33,256 bases of DNA, from assembly GCA_018223105.1 (NCBI GenBank), contig JAAEYY010000013.1, positions 47,331 to 80,586 on the forward strand, given 5' to 3'. This DNA comes from a bacterium (GTDB taxonomy: Bacteria > Bacteroidota > Bacteroidia > NS11-12g > UBA9320). Both the position numbers and the translations under genes were made by a program. Shown piece after piece: positions 1-6,946 of the stretch (its first letter is position 1; every line of letters begins with the position of its first letter). The notes beneath the pieces were generated by a model. That model was given only the letters and a program-made list of their open reading frames with translations, was not told the DNA's origin and did no database searches.

Positions 1-429
1 ATCAAAGGTTATTTCTTCCCATTCATTGACCTTAGTGTTAGGTACTTTGATTTCACCCAAAGAACCAGAATTACTTTCTACAAGCTTGATTCCAACATCA
101 CTGATTACCGGCTTATAAACCATGATTTTAATAGTTGATGTAGATGCTGTAAGCGTAAATGAACCAATATCAGAACCGTGTTGAGTTTCACAACCTGCAT
201 AAGGTTGTCCACCCGCTCTGGCAATGAACTTAGCAACTGAATCACTAGAATTTGGTGCAGCCTTACTAGGATTAGCAACAACTTCTAAAGGTGGATTGTC
301 ATCATTTTCAAAAGTAGTCCAAGTCCATGAACCACCATTTCCTCCCGCTTCAAAGTCTATGGGAGCATTTTGTGCAAAGCCTAGACTTGAGACAAGTGAT
401 AGCAAGCAAATTAGTGTAAAATTTCTCAT
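1..429 (-). CDS. Secreted beta-sandwich-like protein, 3' end outside window
   Basis: Reading the minus strand from the ATG at 429 gives 143 residues without a stop, running off the left edge. The first 20 residues (MRNFTLICLLSLVSSLGFAQ) form a Sec signal peptide with a probable cut after GFA. The visible remainder is rich in Gly, Thr, Ser and Asn, with an early DFEAGGNGGSW segment, Trp/Phe residues and one Cys, and looks like a carbohydrate-binding-type beta-sandwich of the kind found at the N-terminus of Bacteroidota secreted glycan proteins. No catalytic motif is visible. It is divergent from the Nudix regulator and shares with it the tandem operators at 469-514, so it probably belongs to the same glucan regulon. 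A T9SS domain or an enzyme domain could follow outside the window. The fold assignment is inference; the reading frame and signal peptide are directly seen. Confidence 0.75.
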   Translation of the reverse strand, partial: MRNFTLICLLSLVSSLGFAQNAPIDFEAGGNGGSWTWTTFENDDNPPLEVVANPSKAAPNSSDSVAKFIARAGGQPYAGCETQHGSDIGSFTLTASTSTIKIMVYKPVISDVGIKLVESNSGSLGEIKVPNTKVNEWEEITFD

Positions 430-468
430 TTTGTAAATTATTAATTACCTCAAATAAACAGAAAAAAA

Positions 469-514
469 CTTAAAGTACATAATACTATAAGCATAAAGTA
501 AAGAATACTATAAG
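469..514. promoter_or_regulatory. Two abutting 23-bp inverted-repeat operators
   Basis: Site 1 is CTTAAAGT (469-476), a 7-nt spacer, then ACTATAAG (484-491). Site 2 begins at the next base: CATAAAGT (492-499), a 7-nt spacer, then ACTATAAG (507-514). Both are variants of the perfect inverted repeat at 1371-1393 (one and two mismatches in the left arm). They lie between the divergent starts at 429 and 540, just upstream of the regulator's -7 box. They are probably bound by the Nudix-HTH regulator, giving autoregulation and control of the divergent secreted gene. Confidence 0.7.
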
Positions 515-525
515 TTATGTTTTTA

Positions 526-533
526 TATATTTG
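526..533 (+). promoter_or_regulatory. Bacteroidota -7 box of the regulator gene
   Basis: TATATTTG matches the Bacteroidota -7 consensus TAnnTTTG exactly. The expected transcription start, about 5-8 nt downstream, falls at or next to the ATG at 540, so the mRNA may be leaderless. No TTTG is present at the -33 position, where the right arm of the second operator lies. Confidence 0.6.
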
Positions 534-539
534 CTTCGA

Positions 540-1265
540 ATGAAAACTCCCAATGCCTATTTTGTTACCGAGAAGCCATCGAAGTTAAATGAATACCTCA
601 GTTTTGGTCTTTCTGTAGACTGTGTAGTTTTCGGATATCACGAAGGGGAAGTAAAAGTGCTACTTGTAGAACGAGACGAAGAGCCCTTCAAAGGCAGTTG
701 GGCTTTGGTTGGAGATTTGGTTCATCCCGATTCAGATTTGTCTGCTTCAGCAGATAGAATTCTAGAGAGCCTAACCGGTCTTAAGGATATTTTTATGGAG
801 CAGTTTTTCACCTTTGATGCCATAGATCGTCATCCTTTAGGCAGAGTAGTTACCGTAGGTTATTACTCCTTAGTAGAATCAGAATACTACAAACCGGTTG
901 CTTCTTCTTGGGCAAAGTCTACCAAGTGGTTTAGTATCCGAGAGTTGCCAGAGTTGGCTTTTGATCATGACATTATTCTGCAGAAAGGAATTCAAACCTT
1001 AAAACGACGCGTGAGATACAGACCGGTAGGTTTCGAGCTTTTACCATCGAAATTCACCTTGTATGAGTTACAAGCACTTTATGAAGCTTTGCTCGACCAG
1101 AAGTTTGATAAGCCAAATTTCAGGAAGAAAATATTAAAGATGAACTTGCTTAAGCCTCTTAACGAGTTTCAAGAGAATGTTTCGCATCGACCGGCAAAAT
1201 TGTACGCTTTTGACGAAGAACAATACAATGCTCTCAAAAAAGAAGGCTTTGCATTTGAGTTATGA
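540..1265 (+). CDS. Nudix-domain HTH sugar-responsive regulator (NrtR/AraR-like)
   Basis: A 241-residue cytoplasmic transcription regulator. Residues 25-160 form a Nudix fold. The Nudix box region (58-81, GDLVHPDSDLSASA then DRILESLTGL) keeps the frame of the motif but has lost the REXXEE glutamates, so it should bind rather than hydrolyse its ligand, as in the NrtR/AraR regulators. Residues 165-235 form the family's C-terminal winged helix (KFTLYELQALYEALLDQ, then NFRKKIL). An upstream in-frame TTG at 531 is less likely as the start because it lies inside the -7 box at 526-533; the ATG at 540 is preferred. The gene lies just before a beta-glucan operon and between copies of a 23-bp inverted repeat, so it is the probable local regulator. 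The effector is unknown; a glucan-derived sugar or sugar phosphate is an inference. Confidence 0.88.
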   Translation: MKTPNAYFVTEKPSKLNEYLSFGLSVDCVVFGYHEGEVKVLLVERDEEPFKGSWALVGDLVHPDSDLSASADRILESLTGLKDIFMEQFFTFDAIDRHPLGRVVTVGYYSLVESEYYKPVASSWAKSTKWFSIRELPELAFDHDIILQKGIQTLKRRVRYRPVGFELLPSKFTLYELQALYEALLDQKFDKPNFRKKILKMNLLKPLNEFQENVSHRPAKLYAFDEEQYNALKKEGFAFEL

Positions 1266-1370
1266 ACTTAACTGAAAACGTTCTAATTAGCTCGCATGTA
1301 AGGGTTGTCAATAAAAAGATTTAGAGAATTTTAGCTACTAATACTGATTGAAAATTGATTGACTAATTAT

Positions 1371-1393
1371 CTTATAGTAATTTTAACTATAAG
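1371..1393. promoter_or_regulatory. Perfect inverted-repeat operator of the glucan operon
   Basis: CTTATAGT (1371-1378), a 7-nt spacer, then ACTATAAG (1386-1393) is a perfect 8-bp inverted repeat, 38 bp before the start codon of the operon's first gene. The same element occurs twice at 469-514. This position overlaps the expected -33 region, which suits repression, with the sugar acting as inducer. Assignment to the Nudix-HTH regulator rests on shared architecture and proximity. Confidence 0.75.
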
Positions 1394-1399
1394 TTATTA

Positions 1400-1407
1400 T
1401 ATATTCG
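1400..1407 (+). promoter_or_regulatory. Possible -7 box of the glucan operon
   Basis: TATATTCG differs from TAnnTTTG at one position and starts 7 nt after the operator. It would place transcription start near 1413 and give a leader of about 20 nt. No clear -33 TTTG is seen; the operator occupies that space. Confidence 0.35.
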
Positions 1408-1431
1408 TAAACACAGTTTTCTAGTTAATAT

Positions 1432-4400
1432 ATGTTTAATAAAATCTTATCCTTTTTCGTCATCTTGAGTCTGGCTCAGGATTTACGAGGCGAAAACATT
1501 GCTAGATCAATGATGGTTTCTAACAATTCTGTCGATCTTGAGTATAACATCAGCCGCAATTTCCAGTTGCAGGAACAGAATGCAGAGAGCGTCAGTGTAG
1601 TGAATACAAGCGAAGGATTTAAACTGGAAGTAGCAGGTAAACCATTTTTCATTAATGGTATGAATTGGGATTACTTTCCTATCGGTACAAATTTCAATTA
1701 TAGTTTATGGACTCAACCGGATGATCTGATAAAGTCGGCATTAGATGCAGAAATGTCTTTATTGAAGAATATGGGGGTGAATGCAATTAGAATGTATACA
1801 GGTGTTCCACCGAGATGGGTTCAATATATTTATGAAAATTATGGTATTTATACCATGTTGAATCACTCCTTTGGAAGATATGGTCTCACCATCGATGGGA
1901 ACTGGTATCCCAACACAGATTATTCTAATCCTAAAGTTCGAGAAATCTTGTTAAGTGAAACTAAGGCAATGGTTGAAGCCTACAGGAACACGCCTGGTTT
2001 ATTGTTATTCCTATTGGGAAATGAAAACAACTACGGGCTATTTTGGCGAGGTGCTGAAACAGAGAATATCCCTGTAGAAGACCGGCAGTCTACCAAAGAT
2101 GCCATCAGTATGTACAAACTCTTTAATGAAGCTACTTTAGCTATGAAAGAAGTTTCTACAAACCACCCGGTAGCAATATGTAATGGAGACTTGTTGTTCT
2201 TAGATATAATTGCTGCAGAGTGTCCGGATATTGATATCCTCGGAATCAATGCATACCGAGGTCTTACCTTCACAGATATGTTTGATCGCGTAAAGAGCGA
2301 ACTTGGTAAACCGGTTGTTCTTACTGAGTTTGGTTCAGATGCCTATAATGCGTTAGAAAATCAAGAGGATCAAGAATATCAAGCCGAAGTTCTGTTGAGT
2401 AATTGGAAAGACATTTATGCTAATGCTGCCGGAATGGGAAAAAACAATAACTCGCTCGGTGGCTTTACCTTTCAGTTTAGCGATGGCTGGTGGAAAACAG
2501 GACAAACAAAAGAATTGGACATTCATAATCCACAAGCATCTTGGTCTAACGGTGGATACCTAAATGACTTTGAACAAGGCTCGAATAATATGAATGAGGA
2601 GTGGTTTGGGATTTGTGCAAAGGGCCCTACTAATGAGCGGGGAACATACAGCCTCTATCCAAGAGCAGCTTATTATGTTCTCAAAGAAGTTCATGGATTC
2701 AATCCTTATTCTGCTTCTGGTCCTGAAGCGCTTGCTGTGTTAAATGAAGTTTCGATTGTGGAGGGCTTACTTAAAGCCAGAGGCGACAAAGCCACATTAG
2801 AAGCAAAAGATAAAGGTAAGCTCTACATCAGTAACTTGCAGGCTACATTTAATACATACTACACCGGTGGAGAGCTTATTACTACCCCTGTTGAGGCTGA
2901 TCCAATTAGCACTACATATCCAACTAGTCAGGGGTTCGATCATTTGCAGTCATTCAACTTCGGGGTGACGGCACAACCTGCGCCAAATATGAGAGCAAAT
3001 GTTCAATTCAATGTGCTTGGAAATGTAGCTACAAATCCGATCGACGAGATCTTTTATGAAAATAGGGGAAGACCACTTGTTGTTCAAACTCTTAATGGCC
3101 CGGAGCAGATCAATGATAATAACAGAATACAGTTGTATCGAGCAGACTATAGTTGGGATGAAAAGCATTTCAAATTGACCGGATTTTACCGAACAGGTCA
3201 TTATCACTGGGGCTATGAAGGAGATTTCTTTGGCTTATATCCGGAAGCGAATTACGGTCCTAATATTGATATTTACAATGGAAACGCTCCCTTCGGATTT
3301 GAGTTTGAAGGCAAAAAGTTTTTAGAGGGATTAAAGGTAGCTTTTGGCCCTGAATTATGGTGGGGAGCTAACCCTGCAGTCTTAGTGAAGTACAGTACAG
3401 AGCTTGCAGGTTTAGATGTCACAGGAATCTTTCATGAAGATTTAACGCAAAGAAGCAACCTTCAGAGTTCTTTCGCTGTTCCTGTACCTAAAACCAGACG
3501 AGCTACATTAACAGTGAGCAAGAAGCTCGAGAAATTGACTTTTGATCTTGGAGGAATTTGGGGAGGACAACCTTTGAACGGAAGAACATTCCAGATCATA
3601 AGTGATGGCACTGTGTATTTAGATAAAATACAGCCGAGTGATAACTTCGGAGGGAAAGCAAAACTTACATATTCAGCGGGGTCTATTCGCTGGTATGGAC
3701 TTGCCTCATATCAAGGCTTGGTGGCAAATGGAGGCTATGATCAAACTCAAACTTTCACCGGTTGGAGATTGAAAGATATTGGTAGCGGAAATATGTACAA
3801 TGCCTTAACCGGTTTTACTTATAATGTGGGTGATATTCAGATAGCTCCTAACTTCTTATTTCAAAAGCCACTTGCAGGACCCATCCCAGCAACGTTTGAA
3901 GCACCTGCCAGACCTCGAAATATTTTGGATGATCCTTTTTCAGTAAGAGGAAATAGAGAAACTCTAGGAGGGGAGCTTCTATTAACCTTTGACCCAACAC
4001 CGGCAACCTGGATGTATGCCTGGGATAATGATAGAATGGAAGATGCTCTTTTTGCGATGAGTGCAGGTTTTGTATATCGTCACCTGCCTACTGTGCAAGA
4101 TGCGGCTATTGGTATTTTGGGAAATGGTAGAACAACATTTGTGTTTCCCGGCTCCGCGCCCGCTCAAGACTTATGGGAATTTAACCTGAGAATGGTGTCA
4201 AAAATCAGTCCGGAATTTGGAATGATTGGACATATCCTGGTGGGTAATGGACAAGCTAATGGTGATGATGATAGAACGATCAACCGATACGGAATTGATG
4301 TTCGAACAATCTACAAGAAAATGAAATTAATTAGCATAGCGAAGTTTGATGATTGGGGGCCTTTTGATTATCACCGAGATTTTAACCAAACTTTCCCTTT

Positions 4401-4638
4401 ACAATTGATTGGCGATATCTCTCTGGAGCTTGGAAAACCGGATTGGTTTATGTTGCCAGGGACAAAAGTAGGAGTGCGAGCAACGTACAGAACGCTGGAT
4501 GATTACTCCAACAGATATGCTCCTACCTACATGATAAATAATTCAGGAATATCTGTTCCGGACCCTACGGCACCGGGCTTTCCAAATGGAAACGAATGGG
4601 AATTCCGCACATATGTACAAATCAACATTAACAGCTAA
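1432..4638 (+). CDS. Clan GH-A glycoside hydrolase/transglycosidase fused to an outer-membrane beta-barrel
   Basis: The 1068-residue protein starts with a Sec-type signal sequence (about 1-20) that lacks a lipobox. Residues 62-425 form a TIM-barrel enzyme of clan GH-A (GH2/GH5/GH17/GH72-like): the acid/base is probably E198 in LLGNENNYG and the nucleophile E299 in VVLTEFG. I cannot assign a CAZy family. From about 505 to the end the sequence changes to repeated amphipathic, aromatic-girdled segments separated by polar turns, for example 577-592, 650-668, 690-711, 742-764, 786-809, 845-863, 913-926, 951-970, 988-1001, 1008-1021 and 1054-1067, as in porin-like barrels. No TonB plug or TonB box is seen. 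If the barrel follows the usual topology, the N-terminal enzyme faces the periplasm. As first gene of an operon that lacks SusC/SusD, it may be the outer-membrane entry route. The enzyme call is firm, the barrel call is moderate, and the substrate (beta-1,3-glucan) comes from context. Confidence 0.82.
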   Translation: MFNKILSFFVILSLAQDLRGENIARSMMVSNNSVDLEYNISRNFQLQEQNAESVSVVNTSEGFKLEVAGKPFFINGMNWDYFPIGTNFNYSLWTQPDDLIKSALDAEMSLLKNMGVNAIRMYTGVPPRWVQYIYENYGIYTMLNHSFGRYGLTIDGNWYPNTDYSNPKVREILLSETKAMVEAYRNTPGLLLFLLGNENNYGLFWRGAETENIPVEDRQSTKDAISMYKLFNEATLAMKEVSTNHPVAICNGDLLFLDIIAAECPDIDILGINAYRGLTFTDMFDRVKSELGKPVVLTEFGSDAYNALENQEDQEYQAEVLLSNWKDIYANAAGMGKNNNSLGGFTFQFSDGWWKTGQTKELDIHNPQASWSNGGYLNDFEQGSNNMNEEWFGICAKGPTNERGTYSLYPRAAYYVLKEVHGFNPYSASGPEALAVLNEVSIVEGLLKARGDKATLEAKDKGKLYISNLQATFNTYYTGGELITTPVEADPISTTYPTSQGFDHLQSFNFGVTAQPAPNMRANVQFNVLGNVATNPIDEIFYENRGRPLVVQTLNGPEQINDNNRIQLYRADYSWDEKHFKLTGFYRTGHYHWGYEGDFFGLYPEANYGPNIDIYNGNAPFGFEFEGKKFLEGLKVAFGPELWWGANPAVLVKYSTELAGLDVTGIFHEDLTQRSNLQSSFAVPVPKTRRATLTVSKKLEKLTFDLGGIWGGQPLNGRTFQIISDGTVYLDKIQPSDNFGGKAKLTYSAGSIRWYGLASYQGLVANGGYDQTQTFTGWRLKDIGSGNMYNALTGFTYNVGDIQIAPNFLFQKPLAGPIPATFEAPARPRNILDDPFSVRGNRETLGGELLLTFDPTPATWMYAWDNDRMEDALFAMSAGFVYRHLPTVQDAAIGILGNGRTTFVFPGSAPAQDLWEFNLRMVSKISPEFGMIGHILVGNGQANGDDDRTINRYGIDVRTIYKKMKLISIAKFDDWGPFDYHRDFNQTFPLQLIGDISLELGKPDWFMLPGTKVGVRATYRTLDDYSNRYAPTYMINNSGISVPDPTAPGFPNGNEWEFRTYVQININS

Positions 4639-4665
4639 TTGCTTTTAAACTTTAAACGAATAATA

Positions 4666-6069
4666 ATGAAGAGAATAAATAGTATCGGAAAATTTTCATC
4701 CCTGGTTTTCATGGCACTCCTGTTTTTTGGATGCGAGAGAGAACTTTCAGACGATGCAGTTTTACCAAGCTTTTCAACTACTGCAGAAGTATTCACAGAT
4801 AACTTTATTGGATTAGGAGCAGATTTTTATTTTCCATTCGCAGATGCTAAACCGGATGTATTCTCAGTAGATAATTCAGAGGGCTATCAAAGCAATGCTT
4901 CTATTAGAATTGACGTACCAAATGCAAATGATCCGGGAGGAAATTATGCAGGTGCGATATTTAGAGTGGATGGTGCCGGAAGAAACTTAACATCATATAA
5001 CGCTCTAACTTTTTATGTGAAGGCATCCCAAGGAATAAGCTTAGGGCAAGTTGGATATGGAATTGACTATGAAGGAGACAAATTCCAGGTTACCAGGAGT
5101 AACATTAATGTTGGCACAAATTGGACCAAGGTAGTGGTTCCTATACCGGACCCTTCAAAATTAACTGAGGAACGCGGGCTATTCTGGTTTGCAGCCGGAA
5201 CTCAAGGGACTAATGGAGCGGGATATGCTTTGTGGTTTGATGAGATAAAATTTGAAAAAATCAGCACTATGCGCTTGGTGAGATCGGAGATTTTAGAGGG
5301 AAATTTTGTTTCGGTTAAATCCTTTACGGGCTCAACCATTATGTTAACCGGACTAAGTCAAGTGTTTAATCTGGAAACTGGTCAGGATGTTGGAATGACT
5401 TCATCACCAGCTTATTACACATTTAATTCTTCCGATACTTCGATTGCAACAGTAGATGAGCAAGGTCTTGTATTTATTAAAGGAACAGGAACTGCAGAAA
5501 TTACTGCAATAATGAATGGTGAACCATCGGATGGCCGGTTGAGTATTGAGTCACTTGGCGACTTACCAGCATCACCAACGCCTACTCATCCTGCGGGTGA
5601 TGTAAGATCTATCTTTAGTGATGCCTATACAAATGCCACTGAAAGCGATTTCACCCCAGGATTTGGCGGTTCAACCACCGAGACAAGTATTCTGATAACT
5701 ACAAATGGCGAGGTCTTACAGTATTCAACCAATAACTACACCGGAATAATATTCGAAAACACTATTGATGCATCAGATATGGAATATCTTCATATTGATG
5801 TTTTTGTTCAAGATCCGGCCGCAAGCATAGGAGTGCAAATACGAGATGTAGGAGCAAATCAGACCATTGAAACCAATATTTTCACCGGCTTCCCGGAAGG
5901 GGATGATCAGGATTACAGAACTACCATGAATGGATTTCAACAAGGTGTTTGGAAATCATTCGAAATTCCACTGGCTGGGAATATTGCCAATCAAAAGGAT
6001 AATCTCGGTGCTTTGATCATTACAGATGGTCCGAATTTTATATTGGATAATATTTACTTTTATAAATGA
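4666..6069 (+). CDS. Surface glycan-binding lipoprotein with Big_2 domain
   Basis: A 467-residue lipoprotein with signal sequence ending in LFFGC (C23). The acidic stretch after Cys (ERELSDD) resembles Bacteroidota surface-export signals. Residues 40-198 look like a CBM-type beta-sandwich (ends YALWFDEIKFEK), 225-295 contain a bacterial Ig-like (Big_2) module (SSDTSIATVDEQGLVFIKGTG), and 311-467 form a second sandwich ending FILDNIYFYK. No catalytic residues are visible. This layout fits a surface glycan-binding protein, taking the place usually held by SusD/SGBP in such loci. The ATG at 4666 is preferred over an in-frame TTG at 4639 because it yields a normal lipoprotein signal. The gene overlaps the GH16 gene by ATGA (6066-6069), which suggests translational coupling. 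Glucan binding is inferred from the neighbours. Confidence 0.8.
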   Translation: MKRINSIGKFSSLVFMALLFFGCERELSDDAVLPSFSTTAEVFTDNFIGLGADFYFPFADAKPDVFSVDNSEGYQSNASIRIDVPNANDPGGNYAGAIFRVDGAGRNLTSYNALTFYVKASQGISLGQVGYGIDYEGDKFQVTRSNINVGTNWTKVVVPIPDPSKLTEERGLFWFAAGTQGTNGAGYALWFDEIKFEKISTMRLVRSEILEGNFVSVKSFTGSTIMLTGLSQVFNLETGQDVGMTSSPAYYTFNSSDTSIATVDEQGLVFIKGTGTAEITAIMNGEPSDGRLSIESLGDLPASPTPTHPAGDVRSIFSDAYTNATESDFTPGFGGSTTETSILITTNGEVLQYSTNNYTGIIFENTIDASDMEYLHIDVFVQDPAASIGVQIRDVGANQTIETNIFTGFPEGDDQDYRTTMNGFQQGVWKSFEIPLAGNIANQKDNLGALIITDGPNFILDNIYFYK

Positions 6070-6920
6070 TAGCTCAAAACAAACGCAATATGAATATTAA
6101 AGTATTTCTAAGCTTCTTCATTGGTGCCAGTTTCATACTTTTAAGTACGGGCTTAAGCAGCTGTAATGACGATCCTGAACAAGTTCTACCGGATAGAGAG
6201 TATGAATTGGTATGGAGCGATGACTTTAATGGTGATACCGGAACCTCTTTAAATACTTCATTATGGAATTTCGATATAGGTAAAGGAGCAAATGGTTGGG
6301 GCAATGGTGAGCTTCAGTCATATACAGATGATTTGGAGAATGTAGCTCTGGATGGAAAAGGGAATTTGGTTATTTCCGCTCGAAAGAATTCCAATGGAAG
6401 CTATACTTCCGCAAGGATTAAAACCGAGGGGATATTTACCCAACAATACGGAAGAATTGAGGCTCGAATAAAGACCCCCGCAGGACAAGGAATCTGGCCG
6501 GCATTTTGGATGCTGGGAGAGAATATCGATCAAGTTGGATGGCCGGAATGCGGAGAAATTGATATCATGGAACAAAAGGGCCAATATCCATTTATCACTT
6601 ATGGTAGTTTACACGGACCCGGCTACTCTGCGGGAAATGCAATAACTAATTCATACCGATTGGAAACCGGTCGCTTTGATACCGAGTTTTATCTCTATGC
6701 AGTTGAATGGGGAGAAGACTATGTAGACTTCTTCTTAAATGATATTCTTTATAAAAGTATTAAACGAACAGATGTACCTGGTGATTGGGTCTACAATCAA
6801 CCGTTTTTTATCATTTTGAATGTTGCAGTGGGTGGAACTTTTGTAGGTCTTCCTAATGACAATACTCCATTTCCTGCTTCAATGTATATAGATTACGTTA
6901 AGGTCTACAAAGAAATTTAA
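6066..6920 (+). CDS. GH16 laminarinase-like endo-beta-1,3-glucanase, lipoprotein
   Basis: 284 residues. The lipobox LSSC (C33) is followed by NDDPEQ, an acidic pattern like the surface-export signal of Bacteroidota lipoproteins, so the enzyme is probably outside the cell. The single domain (about 47-284) is GH16. The signature GEIDIMEQKG places the nucleophile at E164, the helper at D166 and the acid/base at E169, preceded by the typical GIWPAFWMLGENI. The end YIDYVKVYKEI is characteristic of the family. Bacterial GH16 enzymes with this motif usually cut laminarin or mixed-linkage beta-glucan internally. The start at 6066 overlaps the previous stop (ATGA); the ATG at 6090 would give a shorter n-region and is also possible. 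It should make oligosaccharides for the barrel fusion. The family call is very secure; exact specificity is inferred. Confidence 0.93.
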   Translation: MIAQNKRNMNIKVFLSFFIGASFILLSTGLSSCNDDPEQVLPDREYELVWSDDFNGDTGTSLNTSLWNFDIGKGANGWGNGELQSYTDDLENVALDGKGNLVISARKNSNGSYTSARIKTEGIFTQQYGRIEARIKTPAGQGIWPAFWMLGENIDQVGWPECGEIDIMEQKGQYPFITYGSLHGPGYSAGNAITNSYRLETGRFDTEFYLYAVEWGEDYVDFFLNDILYKSIKRTDVPGDWVYNQPFFIILNVAVGGTFVGLPNDNTPFPASMYIDYVKVYKEI

Positions 6921-6946
6921 GTTCAATCTTTAGAACAAAAGCTTAC

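Noticed and set aside
224..436. Plus-strand open frame of 70 codons at the left end
   Set aside because: It is antisense to the secreted protein gene on the minus strand (1-429), which has a signal peptide and runs off the edge.
531..539. TTG start three codons upstream of the regulator ATG
   Set aside because: It lies inside the -7 promoter box and cannot be in the mRNA if that promoter is used.
4639..4665. TTG start for the binding lipoprotein directly after the previous stop
   Set aside because: The ATG at 4666 gives a standard lipoprotein signal sequence; the nine extra residues add nothing.
1432..6069. The first two operon genes as a SusC/SusD pair
   Set aside because: The first has no plug domain or TonB box and begins with a glycosidase; the second lacks the helical TPR-like fold of SusD and instead has beta-sandwich and Ig-like modules.
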